Below, one piece after another: positions 24,514 through 32,750 of a stretch of 64,000 bases of DNA (its first letter is position 1; the number at the start of each line of letters is the position of its first letter). The notes beneath the pieces are model-generated. The model saw only the letters and a program-made list of their open reading frames with translations. It was not told where the DNA came from and ran no database searches. The stretch covers positions 1 to 64,000 of the forward strand of contig NZ_JACSNR010000007.1 in the NCBI RefSeq assembly GCF_016901815.1, read 5' to 3'. Position numbers and translations under genes: made by a program. Source of the DNA: Hydrogenoanaerobacterium saccharovorans. GTDB taxonomy: Bacteria; Bacillota; Clostridia; Oscillospirales; Ruminococcaceae.

Positions 24514-25389
24514 CTATTTTTTACGGCTGCAGAGCTCCACGGTCATCTCATAGAGCGGGTCGTCTTCCGCTACATTCAGCTGTTTCAGGGCATCCAGAGC
24601 GGTACGGGTGAGTTTTTCCGCCAGACTCTGTGCCCGCTCTGTACCCAGAACTGTGGCAAAGGTTGCCTTCTGCTGCTCAGCGTCACTGCCTACCGGCTTG
24701 CCCAGTTCCTCGGTGCTGCCGATGACATCCAGAATATCGTCCCGGATCTGGAAAGCCAGACCGATGGCATCAGCGTAAATATCCGCCTGAGCCATAGAGG
24801 CCTCATCCGCCCCTACCGACAGACATCCCAGGCGTACGGCGCATTTGATCAGGGCGCCGGTTTTCATCATGCACATGCCGGTGAGCTGTTCCACTGTCTG
24901 GGCAGTGCCCTCGATGTCCACCGTCTGACCGCCGACCATCCCTCTCGAGCCCGCCGCGGCTGCCAGTTCCCGGACTGCCTGCAGAACCTGAGCCGGTTCC
25001 AGTGAAGTGTTCCGGGCAAGGGTCTCAAAAGCCAGGGTCTGGAGCGCATCACCTGCCAGCAGGGCAACGGCCTCGCCGAATGCCACATGACAGGAGGGCT
25101 TTCCCCGGCGGAGGTCATCGTCGTCCATGCAGGGCAGGTCATCATGGATCAGCGAATAGGCGTGCATCATTTCAATGGCTGCGGCAAATTCCATGGCATC
25201 GTTGGCTGCTCCACCCAGAATGCGGTTGAAGTTGAGCACCAGCAGTGCCCGGATGCGCTTGCCGCCGCCCAGGACAGAATAGCGCATGGCTTCCAGCACA
25301 TGGTCGTTATTGCAGCGCTGTGTGCTGACATACCGGTCCAGTGCCTTCTCCACCATTTCAATATACATCGTCTGAAGTGAATTATTCAT
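24514..25389 (-). CDS. ispA: Polyprenyl (farnesyl/geranyl) diphosphate synthase
   Basis: A 291-residue trans-prenyltransferase making short-chain prenyl diphosphates. The first Asp-rich motif HDDLPCMDDDDLRRGKP lies at about residues 82-98, the second in FQIRDDILD in the C-terminal half, with GGKRIRA near the N-terminus. Two ATGs are possible: 25389 has GGGGGAAG at good spacing, while 25395 is too close to it. The gene overlaps the xseB end. It belongs to the nusB-recN run. Confidence 0.93.
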   Translation of the reverse strand: MNNSLQTMYIEMVEKALDRYVSTQRCNNDHVLEAMRYSVLGGGKRIRALLVLNFNRILGGAANDAMEFAAAIEMMHAYSLIHDDLPCMDDDDLRRGKPSCHVAFGEAVALLAGDALQTLAFETLARNTSLEPAQVLQAVRELAAAAGSRGMVGGQTVDIEGTAQTVEQLTGMCMMKTGALIKCAVRLGCLSVGADEASMAQADIYADAIGLAFQIRDDILDVIGSTEELGKPVGSDAEQQKATFATVLGTERAQSLAEKLTRTALDALKQLNVAEDDPLYEMTVELCSRKK

Positions 25390-25594
25390 CGTCATCTTCC
25401 CCCAGTACTTCCTGCGGGAACAGGGTTTCGATCTTGAGCTTGGCCTCGTCCAGCTGCTGACTGCTGGTGCGGATCAGTTCCGCCCCTTCCGCATAGAGTT
25501 TCAGCGCTTCATCCAGGCTGCATCCGGCTGAGAGCTGGTCGGTGATCTCCTCCAGCCGCCGGATTGCCTCCTCAAATTTCAGTTTCTTTTTCAT
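25382..25594 (-). CDS. xseB: Exodeoxyribonuclease VII small subunit
   Basis: A 70-residue helical subunit of the single-strand exonuclease VII. It shows the family pattern FEEAIRRLEEITDQLSAG followed by LDEALKLYAEGAELIR. The C-terminus is acidic. It overlaps both xseA upstream and ispA downstream, implying translational coupling. Confidence 0.95.
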   Translation of the reverse strand: MKKKLKFEEAIRRLEEITDQLSAGCSLDEALKLYAEGAELIRTSSQQLDEAKLKIETLFPQEVLGEDDDE

Positions 25595-26801
25595 TGACTG
25601 CTACCACCTTGGAAATGACCGTGCCGTCCGGCAGAACTGTTTTCAGTTCCATGCCGGGTGCTGCCTCCTTGACCGAGCGCAGCAGCTGACGGTCTGTATA
25701 TGTGATGCTGTACCCGCGGCCCAGTGTTTTTAGTGGGCTGAGTTCCTCCATCAGAACGGATAAATATGCAAGCTGACGGCGGCGGGGTTCCAGTTCATCT
25801 TCCGAGAGCTTTTGTAATAAGTGTATCAAATCTTCCAGCCGCTGTCTATTCATATCCCAGAATTTTAACGGAGATTTTATGACTTCCCGGCTTTTTGCCC
25901 GCTCAAGCTGTCCGACACAGCTGTCCAGCATTCTGTATGCATGATCTCTCAGCCAGGCAGAATACTGTTCCAGCTGCCGCCGCAGCTGCATGGTGTCCGG
26001 GACAGCCAGTTCCGCTGCCGCGGATGGTGTGGGAGCCCGGAGATCCGCCGCAAAATCGCAGAGGGTGAAATCCACCTCATGCCCCACCGCGGAGATGACC
26101 GGAATGGGACAGGCAAACACAGCCCGGACCACCCGTTCATCGTTGAAGGACATCAGGTCCTCCATCGAGCCGCCGCCCCGGCAGAGGATCACCGTATCGA
26201 ACCGGTCTGCCAGTTTGCGTACAGCCGCAAAGGCAGCGAGCAGTTCGGGCACCGAATCCTTGCCCTGGACTGCCGCCGGGAACACAGTCAGCTCCACCGA
26301 TGGACAGCGCCGGGTAATGACATGGATCACATCCTGGAGCGCCGCTCCCCCTGCCGAAGTGATGACAGCGATCCGCTCCGGATTGGACGGGATCGGCTGC
26401 TTGTACTGGCTGTCGAACAGGCCCTCGGCCTCCAGACGGCGCTTGAGCTGTTCATAGGCCACCTGCAGCGCGCCGATGCCCGAGGGCTGGATATCGGTGG
26501 CGTTGATCTGGTAGGTGCCGTCCCGCTCATAGAGGGTCACAAAGCCCCGCACCAGAACCATCATGCCATTTTCCGGCTCAAACTGAAGCCGCATGGCATT
26601 GCTCCGGAACATGACGCCCCGTACAGCGGCGGCATCGTCCTTCAGCGCGAAGTAGATATGACCGGAGCTGTAATGCCGCACCACATTGGAGAGTTCCCCC
26701 TGCACATACACTTCCCGCAGCCGGGGATTCTCCTCCAGGGTGGAGCGGACAAACCGGTTGAGCTGCGATACAGTGAGCACCGCAGCCCGGCCCCGGATCA
26801 C
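25572..26801 (-). CDS. xseA: Exodeoxyribonuclease VII large subunit
   Basis: A 409-residue catalytic subunit that degrades single-stranded DNA. An N-terminal OB fold (about 1-100, with VYVQGELSNVVRHYSSGHIYFALKD) is followed by the nuclease core with VITSAGGAALQD, CRGGGSMEDL and GHEVDFTLCDFAADLRAPTPSAAAE, then a coiled-coil region. The start is a GTG at 26801 overlapping the upstream stop (GTGA), preceded by GGCGG. Confidence 0.96.
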   Translation of the reverse strand: MIRGRAAVLTVSQLNRFVRSTLEENPRLREVYVQGELSNVVRHYSSGHIYFALKDDAAAVRGVMFRSNAMRLQFEPENGMMVLVRGFVTLYERDGTYQINATDIQPSGIGALQVAYEQLKRRLEAEGLFDSQYKQPIPSNPERIAVITSAGGAALQDVIHVITRRCPSVELTVFPAAVQGKDSVPELLAAFAAVRKLADRFDTVILCRGGGSMEDLMSFNDERVVRAVFACPIPVISAVGHEVDFTLCDFAADLRAPTPSAAAELAVPDTMQLRRQLEQYSAWLRDHAYRMLDSCVGQLERAKSREVIKSPLKFWDMNRQRLEDLIHLLQKLSEDELEPRRRQLAYLSVLMEELSPLKTLGRGYSITYTDRQLLRSVKEAAPGMELKTVLPDGTVISKVVAVNEKETEI

Positions 26802-27736
26802 AGGGCACCGCCTTTCAGAGCGGTGAGCACGGCGATTCCGGCTGCATTGTCCGAGGAAAACGCCGGCTCCGCAAAGAACCCGCCGTACCGCCGCTGGATC
26901 TCCCCGGCAATATAGCGGTTGGACATGACGCCGCCGGCGTAGATCAGCGGCAGATCGCCGAATTTCTCCCGGGCGTTCCGGGTGATCTGATCCACCACAG
27001 CGAGGATATAGTCCAGTGTATAGTGTGCCACATCTGCAGGCGTTTCACCCGCCCGGAGCATCTGAGCGGCCTTATTTTCCAGACCGGAAATCGAGGGATT
27101 CCCGTCCTTGAAGCTGGGACGCACCCGGAAAGTGCGGCTGCTCTGGGCAGCCAGGCGCTCCAGTTCCGGCCCGCAGGGGAACTGCATGCCCATCATCACA
27201 CCAATGCGGTCGATGGCCTGTCCGGTGTTGAGATCATCGGTATGGGCGAACAGCTGCACCCGGATCTCACCGTTTTCCGCCAGGCAGTGCACGCATTCAG
27301 TGGTGCCGCCGGAGAAGTGGAAGGCGATGAATTCGCCCTTTTTCAGCAGATCCAGCCGTCCGCAGGAATAGAGTGCCGCTGCGATGTGTCCCTCCTGATG
27401 GGAGAACCGGTAAAGCGGCAGTCCGCTGGCAGCCGCCAGGGTCCGGGCCGTGCCTTCCCCTACCAGGAAACAGGGCATGTAGGAACCCTCCTGACGCCGG
27501 GGAAACGCAGAAACACCTACTGCCGAAAGGTGGTAGGTGTTCTGGGAAAACAGTTGTTCAGTTAATTCGGGAAGCTGACGGGTATGCTGAAAAACCGCGT
27601 CACTCTGGCGCAGGCCACGCTCTCCCGGCCGTACAGTCAGGAGTTTCTTCACCTGGGTTACCGCACGGGTATCCATGTCATAGATGGCAGCCGAGGTGGT
27701 ATAGTTGCTGGTATCAATCCCAAAGTAGTATGCCAT
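26798..27736 (-). CDS. TsaD/Kae1-family paralog of unknown function
   Basis: A 312-residue ASKHA-fold protein related to TsaD (Gcp/Kae1), the tRNA threonylcarbamoyladenosine enzyme. It keeps the start GIDTSNYTTS, the metal-binding HQEGHIAAA at about 113-121, an Asn/Gly phosphate loop AGGVMSNRY, and the C-terminal FSSDNAAGIA. It is shorter and more diverged than true TsaD, and Clostridia commonly carry such a second copy in this operon position. Whether it modifies tRNA is unknown. It lies between nusB and xseA. Confidence 0.82.
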   Translation of the reverse strand: MAYYFGIDTSNYTTSAAIYDMDTRAVTQVKKLLTVRPGERGLRQSDAVFQHTRQLPELTEQLFSQNTYHLSAVGVSAFPRRQEGSYMPCFLVGEGTARTLAAASGLPLYRFSHQEGHIAAALYSCGRLDLLKKGEFIAFHFSGGTTECVHCLAENGEIRVQLFAHTDDLNTGQAIDRIGVMMGMQFPCGPELERLAAQSSRTFRVRPSFKDGNPSISGLENKAAQMLRAGETPADVAHYTLDYILAVVDQITRNAREKFGDLPLIYAGGVMSNRYIAGEIQRRYGGFFAEPAFSSDNAAGIAVLTALKGGAL

Positions 27737-27739
27737 GCG

Positions 27740-28150
27740 TTACTGTTCATCTCCGGTTCTGTTGGCCTTGGCAAATGCACCGAGCACACCGTTGATATAG
27801 GCGGCATCCTCCTGCATGGAGTATTTCTTCGCCAGTTCCACTGCTTCATTGATGGTAGCAGCCACCGGAATATCCCGGAAGTAGAGCATTTCTCCGATTG
27901 CCAGCCGCAGTACGGTCAGCGAAACCTTGGGCAGGCGGTTTACCTTCCATTTCTCCGAATAGCGGTCGATCTCCGCATCGATCTCCGCCAGATGGTCATT
28001 GACGCAGTTGGTAAGAGCCATGGCAAATTCATCCTCTTCAATAGCCCGGGCCTCTTCCGCGTCTGCGATGATCTCCTCCATGCTCTCATCCCGGAATGCC
28101 CGTTCAAAAATCAGGTGGAAAGCCAAATCTCTTGCCGCACTTCTTGTCAT
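27740..28150 (-). CDS. nusB: Transcription antitermination factor NusB
   Basis: A 136-residue all-helical protein that joins the rRNA antitermination complex by binding boxA RNA with NusE. Family features are RDLAFHLIFE at the N-terminus, LPKVSLTVLRLAIGEMLY and the closing INEAVELAKKYS plus YINGVLGA. GGAGG precedes the ATG. It is the first gene of a long operon running through xseAB, ispA, dxs, tlyA, nadK, argR and recN. Confidence 0.96.
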   Translation of the reverse strand: MTRSAARDLAFHLIFERAFRDESMEEIIADAEEARAIEEDEFAMALTNCVNDHLAEIDAEIDRYSEKWKVNRLPKVSLTVLRLAIGEMLYFRDIPVAATINEAVELAKKYSMQEDAAYINGVLGAFAKANRTGDEQ

Positions 28151-28204
28151 CTTTCAAAGTCCTCCGTCAAACTGTAATGATCCTCAGGGTGTTTTCGCAT
28201 AAAA

Positions 28205-28236
28205 GATGCCCTCCTATCAAAAATGACCGGAGGGCA
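28205..28236 (-). terminator. Terminator after the Asp23 gene
   Basis: GCCCTCC (28208-28214) pairs with GGAGGGC (28229-28235). The minus strand continues ATCTTTTATG. Confidence 0.75.
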
Positions 28237-28248
28237 GGAATTAGTTGG

Positions 28249-28629
28249 TCAATCAGCGGTATTCGCACCCTTTTCCCCATGAAACCGGATATCTGCCACT
28301 GTAACATTCACCTTGGAAACATTGATCGAGGTCATGCTCTGCACTGCTTCCTTGACTGCCACCTGGATATTGCGGCATACAGCGGGAATATTGGCACCTT
28401 CCAGCAGGACAACATTGATGTCGATCACAGCGATGTCATCATGCAGCGAGATGAATACTGGTACCGGCACAGCCGACTGCTTCTTGGTGATCCAGTTCTT
28501 GATATTGGTAGTAAACGGCGCAATACCAGCTACGCCTTCAATTTCCTTGGTTGCATTTGCGGCGATCGTAGCCAGGACATCTTTGGAAATTCGCAGACTG
28601 CCGATCGGCTCCTTGATCTCATGGTTCAT
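28249..28629 (-). CDS. Asp23/Gls24 family envelope-stress-type protein
   Basis: A 126-residue member of the Asp23/Gls24 (DUF322) family, found near the membrane in many Firmicutes and linked to alkaline or envelope stress. Typical stretches are GSLRISKDVLATIA, EIEGVAGI and a beta-rich core with IDINVVLLEGANIPAV, ending in VSKVNVTVADIRF. I chose the ATG at 28629 for its GGAGGG site; the frame to 28671 has none. The upstream gap carries two identical-type 12-bp palindromes that may be operators. It precedes nusB, as often seen in clostridia. Confidence 0.9.
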   Translation of the reverse strand: MNHEIKEPIGSLRISKDVLATIAANATKEIEGVAGIAPFTTNIKNWITKKQSAVPVPVFISLHDDIAVIDINVVLLEGANIPAVCRNIQVAVKEAVQSMTSINVSKVNVTVADIRFHGEKGANTAD

Positions 28630-28704
28630 ATAATTCGCCCTCCTGTATCTCAGTTCTGTGGGAATCCCCACAGAACGGTCTTGTGGATAGATTCTATATC
28701 ACAT

Positions 28705-28745
28705 TTGTGCGTACAAGTTCCGAATTTACCATTTTGTGCGCACAA
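28705..28745. promoter_or_regulatory. Twin 12-bp palindromes upstream of the Asp23 gene
   Basis: TTGTGCGTACAA (28705-28716) and TTGTGCGCACAA (28734-28745) are both dyads, 29 bp apart start to start, close to three helical turns. They lie about 75-115 bases before the Asp23 start. An operator for an unknown dimeric repressor is the simplest reading. Confidence 0.7.
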
Positions 28746-28837
28746 CTTCTGAAGTTATTATACCATATTTTTCGTGTTTCTCAACCTATAATACAAAAAT
28801 AAATGGGTCAGACTTGTTGCCGGAACATGAATTTTTA

Positions 28838-28873
28838 TAAAAAAACAGACGGAAAATGCCCTTCTCCGTCTGT
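28838..28873 (-). terminator. Terminator of the spoIIIA operon
   Basis: ACAGACGGA (28845-28853) pairs with TCCGTCTGT (28865-28873), followed on the minus strand by a run of T. It lies directly after spoIIIAH. Confidence 0.9.
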
Positions 28874-28882
28874 ATCCTGGAT

Positions 28883-29443
28883 TCAGTTGTTGATCTCCAC
28901 AATGGAGATGTTCTCCACCGGTACCGAAGTTTCCCGGATGGCAATATCCCGCATCTGCATCACTTCATCATCGGTGAGGCCGTCCGTCTTGACTACGATG
29001 TCCACCCGGTCGGTATCATAGTAGACCATGCATTCATCAAAGCCCTTGGCCTGGATCAGGTTTTCCATCTTGCCCTCGATCTCAATGGACTGGGCCAGCT
29101 CCGCTGCCTTCATCGCCAGTTCCGCTTTCTGATCGGCTTCCAGCTCGGCATCTGCCAGCATCTCACTGAGTGCTTCCGCTGCCTCGTCCCGGGACTTGGT
29201 GCGGGAGAGCTTTGCCTCGGCAAAATAGGCGTCCTCTTCCTCACTGCTGACAAACTGCGCGTCCCCGTAGTTCTTTCCGGTTTCCGCCACGGCAGTATCG
29301 ATATTGGTGTCCATCTTGGTGTATTCCCAGTTCAGATACACAGCACAGCCCAGACCCATGACCAGAGCTGCCAGAACGATCTGCCGCTTACCAACCACCA
29401 TATTCATCTTTACCTTGGGCAGTGTGGGCTTTTTGATTTTCAT
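28883..29443 (-). CDS. spoIIIAH: Stage III sporulation protein AH
   Basis: A 186-residue mother-cell protein that spans the intermembrane space and pairs with forespore SpoIIQ, forming the feeding-tube channel. A single membrane helix lies at about residues 18-40, after a Lys-rich N-terminus. The extracellular part is helical and acidic, ending in the ring-building (YscJ/FliF-like) domain with MENLIQAKGFDECMVYY and VEISIVEINN-type end. It is the last gene of the spoIIIA operon, 14 bases after spoIIIAG, and is followed by a terminator. Confidence 0.95.
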   Translation of the reverse strand: MKIKKPTLPKVKMNMVVGKRQIVLAALVMGLGCAVYLNWEYTKMDTNIDTAVAETGKNYGDAQFVSSEEEDAYFAEAKLSRTKSRDEAAEALSEMLADAELEADQKAELAMKAAELAQSIEIEGKMENLIQAKGFDECMVYYDTDRVDIVVKTDGLTDDEVMQMRDIAIRETSVPVENISIVEINN

Positions 29444-29457
29444 ACGAGTATTCCTCC

Positions 29458-30039
29458 TCAGTTTGAAATTTTCTCAACGCAGATTCGTGATGCCGGAATG
29501 CCAAGCACAGTTTTGACAGCCTCGGTCACCCGCTGTTCTACAACCGGGTTTTCCGCGCCTTCACACAGGATCATGACGCCGCGCACCTGCGGCTCGATCT
29601 GTTTTTCCACCAGTGGTTCCTCGCCGGAGCCTCTGTCCATCAGGATATGCGTCTGTTCCCGGCTGATATTCCCGCTTTCGGTGGTCCGTCCGGACTCGCT
29701 GGAACTGCTGGTGTCCTCCGTTTCCCGGAGATCCTGGGCGTAGACCGCTTCCCGTGTGCTGTCCATGGTGACCATCACACAGCTGCGTCCTGCCCCATCG
29801 ATCCGGGAGACCATTTCACTCAGCCGCTGTTCCAGGGTCCGGGTATCGGCAGACAGCAGCGTGCCGGCATCGCTCACCGATTCCGCTGGTTCTGCCTGTT
29901 CGTCCCATATATATGACGCCGCAATGAGAATTATCCCTGTGACTGCACAAATCAGAATCAGGTTCATGCGGTTTTCGGTCAGGCGCCGGAAGCCGTCCCG
30001 CAGGCGCTCCATCAGGGTGCCCGGATCTGTTTGACTCAT
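29458..30039 (-). CDS. spoIIIAG: Stage III sporulation protein AG
   Basis: A 193-residue ring-forming component of the SpoIIIA-SpoIIQ channel. One membrane helix at about 28-48 is followed by an intermembrane domain whose C-terminal half carries RGVMILCEGAENPVVEQRVTEAVKTVLGIPASRICV, the family signature. A Ser/Thr-rich, low-complexity insert sits at about 110-130. AAAGGAGG precedes the ATG at 30039. It overlaps the spoIIIAF stop by four bases. Confidence 0.94.
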   Translation of the reverse strand: MSQTDPGTLMERLRDGFRRLTENRMNLILICAVTGIILIAASYIWDEQAEPAESVSDAGTLLSADTRTLEQRLSEMVSRIDGAGRSCVMVTMDSTREAVYAQDLRETEDTSSSSESGRTTESGNISREQTHILMDRGSGEEPLVEKQIEPQVRGVMILCEGAENPVVEQRVTEAVKTVLGIPASRICVEKISN

Positions 30040-30506
30040 TCTGCTTCCTCCTTTATCACATTGGTTTGGATCATGGGGTCCTGTTCCAGACAATCCGAGA
30101 TTTCTGCCGGGTCCGCGGTGCTGTCCTTTGGGAGCAGGACGGTCACAAGGATCTGTTCCGATCCCAGTCCGATCTCGAGCTCATATTCCGCCGGGGACAG
30201 CCCGATCAAAGCCAGTTCCTCCTCCACCGCACTGCGTACCGAACCGGACAGGTCCTCCCCGATCCGCCCGGAAATTTCAGCGGCGTATTCCTCCGCCTGC
30301 TCCATTCCCTGCCCGGTTTTCAGAGAGATTTCGCTCCGGTGCGCCTCCAGACCAAGGGGCTGGATCAGGACACAGAGGAAGAATACCGACAGGACCAGGC
30401 GGGTCATCTTTGCAAGGGAGATGCTGGGCAGCAGCAGTTCGATCACAGCACAGGCCATGGCGGCAGCGCAGAGTGAAAATGCCCATTGGCGGACTGCGTC
30501 CATCAT
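30036..30506 (-). CDS. spoIIIAF: Stage III sporulation protein AF
   Basis: A 156-residue membrane protein with two N-terminal helices (about 8-30 and 34-54) and a soluble C-terminal ring-building-like domain. The start is the ATG at 30506, preceded by GGGAGG; a longer open frame to 30773 runs over spoIIIAE and is not coding. The start overlaps the spoIIIAE stop by four bases and the end overlaps spoIIIAG by four bases. Confidence 0.9.
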   Translation of the reverse strand: MMDAVRQWAFSLCAAAMACAVIELLLPSISLAKMTRLVLSVFFLCVLIQPLGLEAHRSEISLKTGQGMEQAEEYAAEISGRIGEDLSGSVRSAVEEELALIGLSPAEYELEIGLGSEQILVTVLLPKDSTADPAEISDCLEQDPMIQTNVIKEEAE

Positions 30507-31636
30507 GCTGCACCTCCCATCGAGAGCAGCAGGCCGGTACAGGCGGCAGAAACAGCTGCAAAGGCAGTCAGAGCGGAGAGCAGCAGGCCAAACCCCGATG
30601 CAAAGCTGTCCATCAGGCTGCGCAGCGCCTTGGCGCCCAGCAGCTCCCCCAGAAAGGAACCGATGCTGAAAGCACAGTACCAGGCCAGTACCCGGACCAT
30701 CGGCAGCAGGAAGATGGCTGCGATCACCAGAATCCCAAAGCCGCCCACACTGGTGCGGATCAGATCGATGCACCCCCGGGCCGCCATGACCGCATCGGAA
30801 ACCGAAGATCCCACCACCGGAATCAGGCTGCCCAGCAGATATTTGGCGGACTTGGCGGTCACGGTATCCGCTGCCGCTGATACAGAGGTCTGCAGGGTCA
30901 TCAGCCCGATGAACAGGATCAGCACCAGGCCGAGCGCCCAGCCGGCAGCACGGCGGATCATCTTTCCGACGCCCTGCAGCCGGGGATCCCCTGTGACAGA
31001 CCCTGTGACCCCCAGGGCAAGCAGGATGCCTGCCACCGGCAGAAAAACACTGCGGATCAGCAGCGCCGCACCCTCACACCCCAGGAACATCAGGGTATTG
31101 TAGGAGGCGGCGGAGGCAGTGCGTCCGGCTGTGAGCAGAATCCCGGTCATCACCGGGATATAGGCGGTGAGGAAAGCCACGGCGCCATCGGTTACCTCGG
31201 TGATGGAGCGCAGGCAGTCCAGCACCGGAACGGACAATACCGCCGCCAGGCAGAGGACAGTCACAGCCCCGAATACCGGCTGAATGGATTTGGCCGTGTG
31301 CAGATCCTGGGTGCCCTCCAACAGCATGGTCAGCAGGGCGGCGCCCACCAGCACCGCAAGCATCCGGGCCGGCTGCCGGAACGCCTGCGCAAAGGCCTCC
31401 CAGGTGGTATGCAGGAACTGCTCCGGCGTCAGCGAGAGAAGACTCTCCTCCGACCAACCAGAGATCCCCAGATCGTCCAGCACTTCCTGCCCCTCCTGTG
31501 GGATCGCATCGGCGACCTCATCGGTATCGAAATAGTCTGCCGCCGACATGGGAAAGCTGTCGTCTGCCAGGGCGACCCGGCAGGACAGGAGCAGCGCCAG
31601 CACCCAGGGCAGGATCAGAAGGAATCGCAGTTTCAT
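30503..31636 (-). CDS. spoIIIAE: Stage III sporulation protein AE
   Basis: A 377-residue polytopic membrane protein, probably the permease-like core of the SpoIIIA secretion complex between mother cell and forespore. A cleavable signal (about residues 1-24) is followed by a short polar region and seven to eight hydrophobic helices rich in Gly, Ala and Thr. The motifs VAFLTAYIPVMTGIL and GSLIPVVGSSVSD are typical. Length is normal. Confidence 0.95.
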   Translation of the reverse strand: MKLRFLLILPWVLALLLSCRVALADDSFPMSAADYFDTDEVADAIPQEGQEVLDDLGISGWSEESLLSLTPEQFLHTTWEAFAQAFRQPARMLAVLVGAALLTMLLEGTQDLHTAKSIQPVFGAVTVLCLAAVLSVPVLDCLRSITEVTDGAVAFLTAYIPVMTGILLTAGRTASAASYNTLMFLGCEGAALLIRSVFLPVAGILLALGVTGSVTGDPRLQGVGKMIRRAAGWALGLVLILFIGLMTLQTSVSAAADTVTAKSAKYLLGSLIPVVGSSVSDAVMAARGCIDLIRTSVGGFGILVIAAIFLLPMVRVLAWYCAFSIGSFLGELLGAKALRSLMDSFASGFGLLLSALTAFAAVSAACTGLLLSMGGAA

Positions 31637-31648
31637 GGTTTTGATCTC

Positions 31649-32038
31649 CTATAAATTCATCAGTTCCCAGGCCCAGGCCAGCACTTCCTGAATCAGCGGC
31701 ATTGCAGTCAGTAGGATGGCGGCACGGCCTGCCAGCTCAATTTTGGAGGCGATGGAACTCTCCCCGGAGTCCCGGCAGACATCTCCTGCCAGCTGGGTCA
31801 GCAGACAGATGCCCACCGCTTTGAAAAGGACAGCGGCATAGTCCCCGGTCAGCCCGGTGAGCTCCATAGTACTGCGGAGCTGTTCCAGCACCGGCGAAAG
31901 CTGTTCCAGTACCATCGCCATCAGCAGCAGGGTGACGGCAGCGGTGACCAGCATACGGAATTCCGGGCGATACTGCCCGAGGATCAGAGCCAGAACAGTG
32001 CCGACCAGTCCCGCGGCGGCAGCGGCTATGATCCACAT
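31649..32038 (-). CDS. spoIIIAD: Stage III sporulation protein AD
   Basis: A 129-residue membrane protein with three to four hydrophobic helices, including AAAAAGLVGTVLALIL at the start and a conserved AVLFKAVGICLLTQLAGDVCRDSGESSIASKIE segment in the middle. It lies four bases after spoIIIAC. Part of the SpoIIIA complex in the mother-cell membrane. Confidence 0.95.
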   Translation of the reverse strand: MWIIAAAAAGLVGTVLALILGQYRPEFRMLVTAAVTLLLMAMVLEQLSPVLEQLRSTMELTGLTGDYAAVLFKAVGICLLTQLAGDVCRDSGESSIASKIELAGRAAILLTAMPLIQEVLAWAWELMNL

Positions 32039-32042
32039 GGCC

Positions 32043-32237
32043 TCAGAGCCCGAACACGGTTTTCACCGTGGTGAACAGGGTATTGATCTCATAGACCATC
32101 ATGAGCAGGACGGTGATCAGGCCGGCAAGGGTCACCATCATGGCCTGTTCTTCCCGACCCGACCGCACCAGAAGCTGGTTGAGCACCGCAACAATGATGC
32201 CAATGGCAGCAATACGGAAAATCAGATCGACATTCAT
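32043..32237 (-). CDS. spoIIIAC: Stage III sporulation protein AC
   Basis: A 64-residue protein with two membrane helices (about 4-22 and 30-52) and the conserved IFRIAAIGIIVAVLNQLL start. Size and place between AB and AD are as in other spore formers. Confidence 0.95.
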   Translation of the reverse strand: MNVDLIFRIAAIGIIVAVLNQLLVRSGREEQAMMVTLAGLITVLLMMVYEINTLFTTVKTVFGL

Positions 32238-32252
32238 AGTTCGGAATCCTCC

Positions 32253-32750
32253 CTAAATGAGAAAAATAAAGACAAACAGTGCCCCAAAGACACTGAGACT
32301 GTGCCAGAGCCGGAGGGACGAATCGATGCGCTGCTGGTGAGCAGCGGTGATCTCCCGCATCCGGGCGAGAAGGGCATCCAGCTGTTCCAGCTGATGCTCC
32401 AGGCTCACTGTCCCCGGAATCTCCCCGGCCTGGCAAAGCAGCGGATAGAGTTCCAGCGAACGCACCTGACTCTGTTCCAGTGCCAGACGGTAGGCCTCCT
32501 GGAACCGGTGCTCCGGAAGGAGCTGGAGCGTTCCCGACACAAAGTCCAGTTCCCGGTACCTTGCAAACCCGGACAGCCGCCGGAGAATCTCTCCCGGAGG
32601 AGCGTGGGTATCGGCAAGAAGACGCCGGAATTCGCTCCAGAATGCCGCGGAAAGGCTGTAAAGGGATTGCCTTGACAGCTCTGTCTGTATGGACGAAAGC
32701 CCGATCATCAGCACAGCCAGCGCAAGGTTTGCAGCTCCCAGAAAGCGCAT
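32253..32750 (-). CDS. spoIIIAB: Stage III sporulation protein AB
   Basis: A 165-residue protein with an N-terminal hydrophobic helix, a helical soluble middle domain with conserved LERFREAY-like elements (HRFQEAYRLALEQS), and a C-terminal membrane helix near 150-165. Structural work in Bacillus relates it to type II secretion component GspF. It starts one base into the spoIIIAA stop region, so the two are coupled. Confidence 0.92.
   Translation of the reverse strand: MRFLGAANLALAVLMIGLSSIQTELSRQSLYSLSAAFWSEFRRLLADTHAPPGEILRRLSGFARYRELDFVSGTLQLLPEHRFQEAYRLALEQSQVRSLELYPLLCQAGEIPGTVSLEHQLEQLDALLARMREITAAHQQRIDSSLRLWHSLSVFGALFVFIFLI

Noticed and set aside
28630-28704. A sigma-A promoter for the Asp23 gene
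   Set aside because: TAGAAT-like boxes exist but no -35 box is at proper spacing, so I did not list it.
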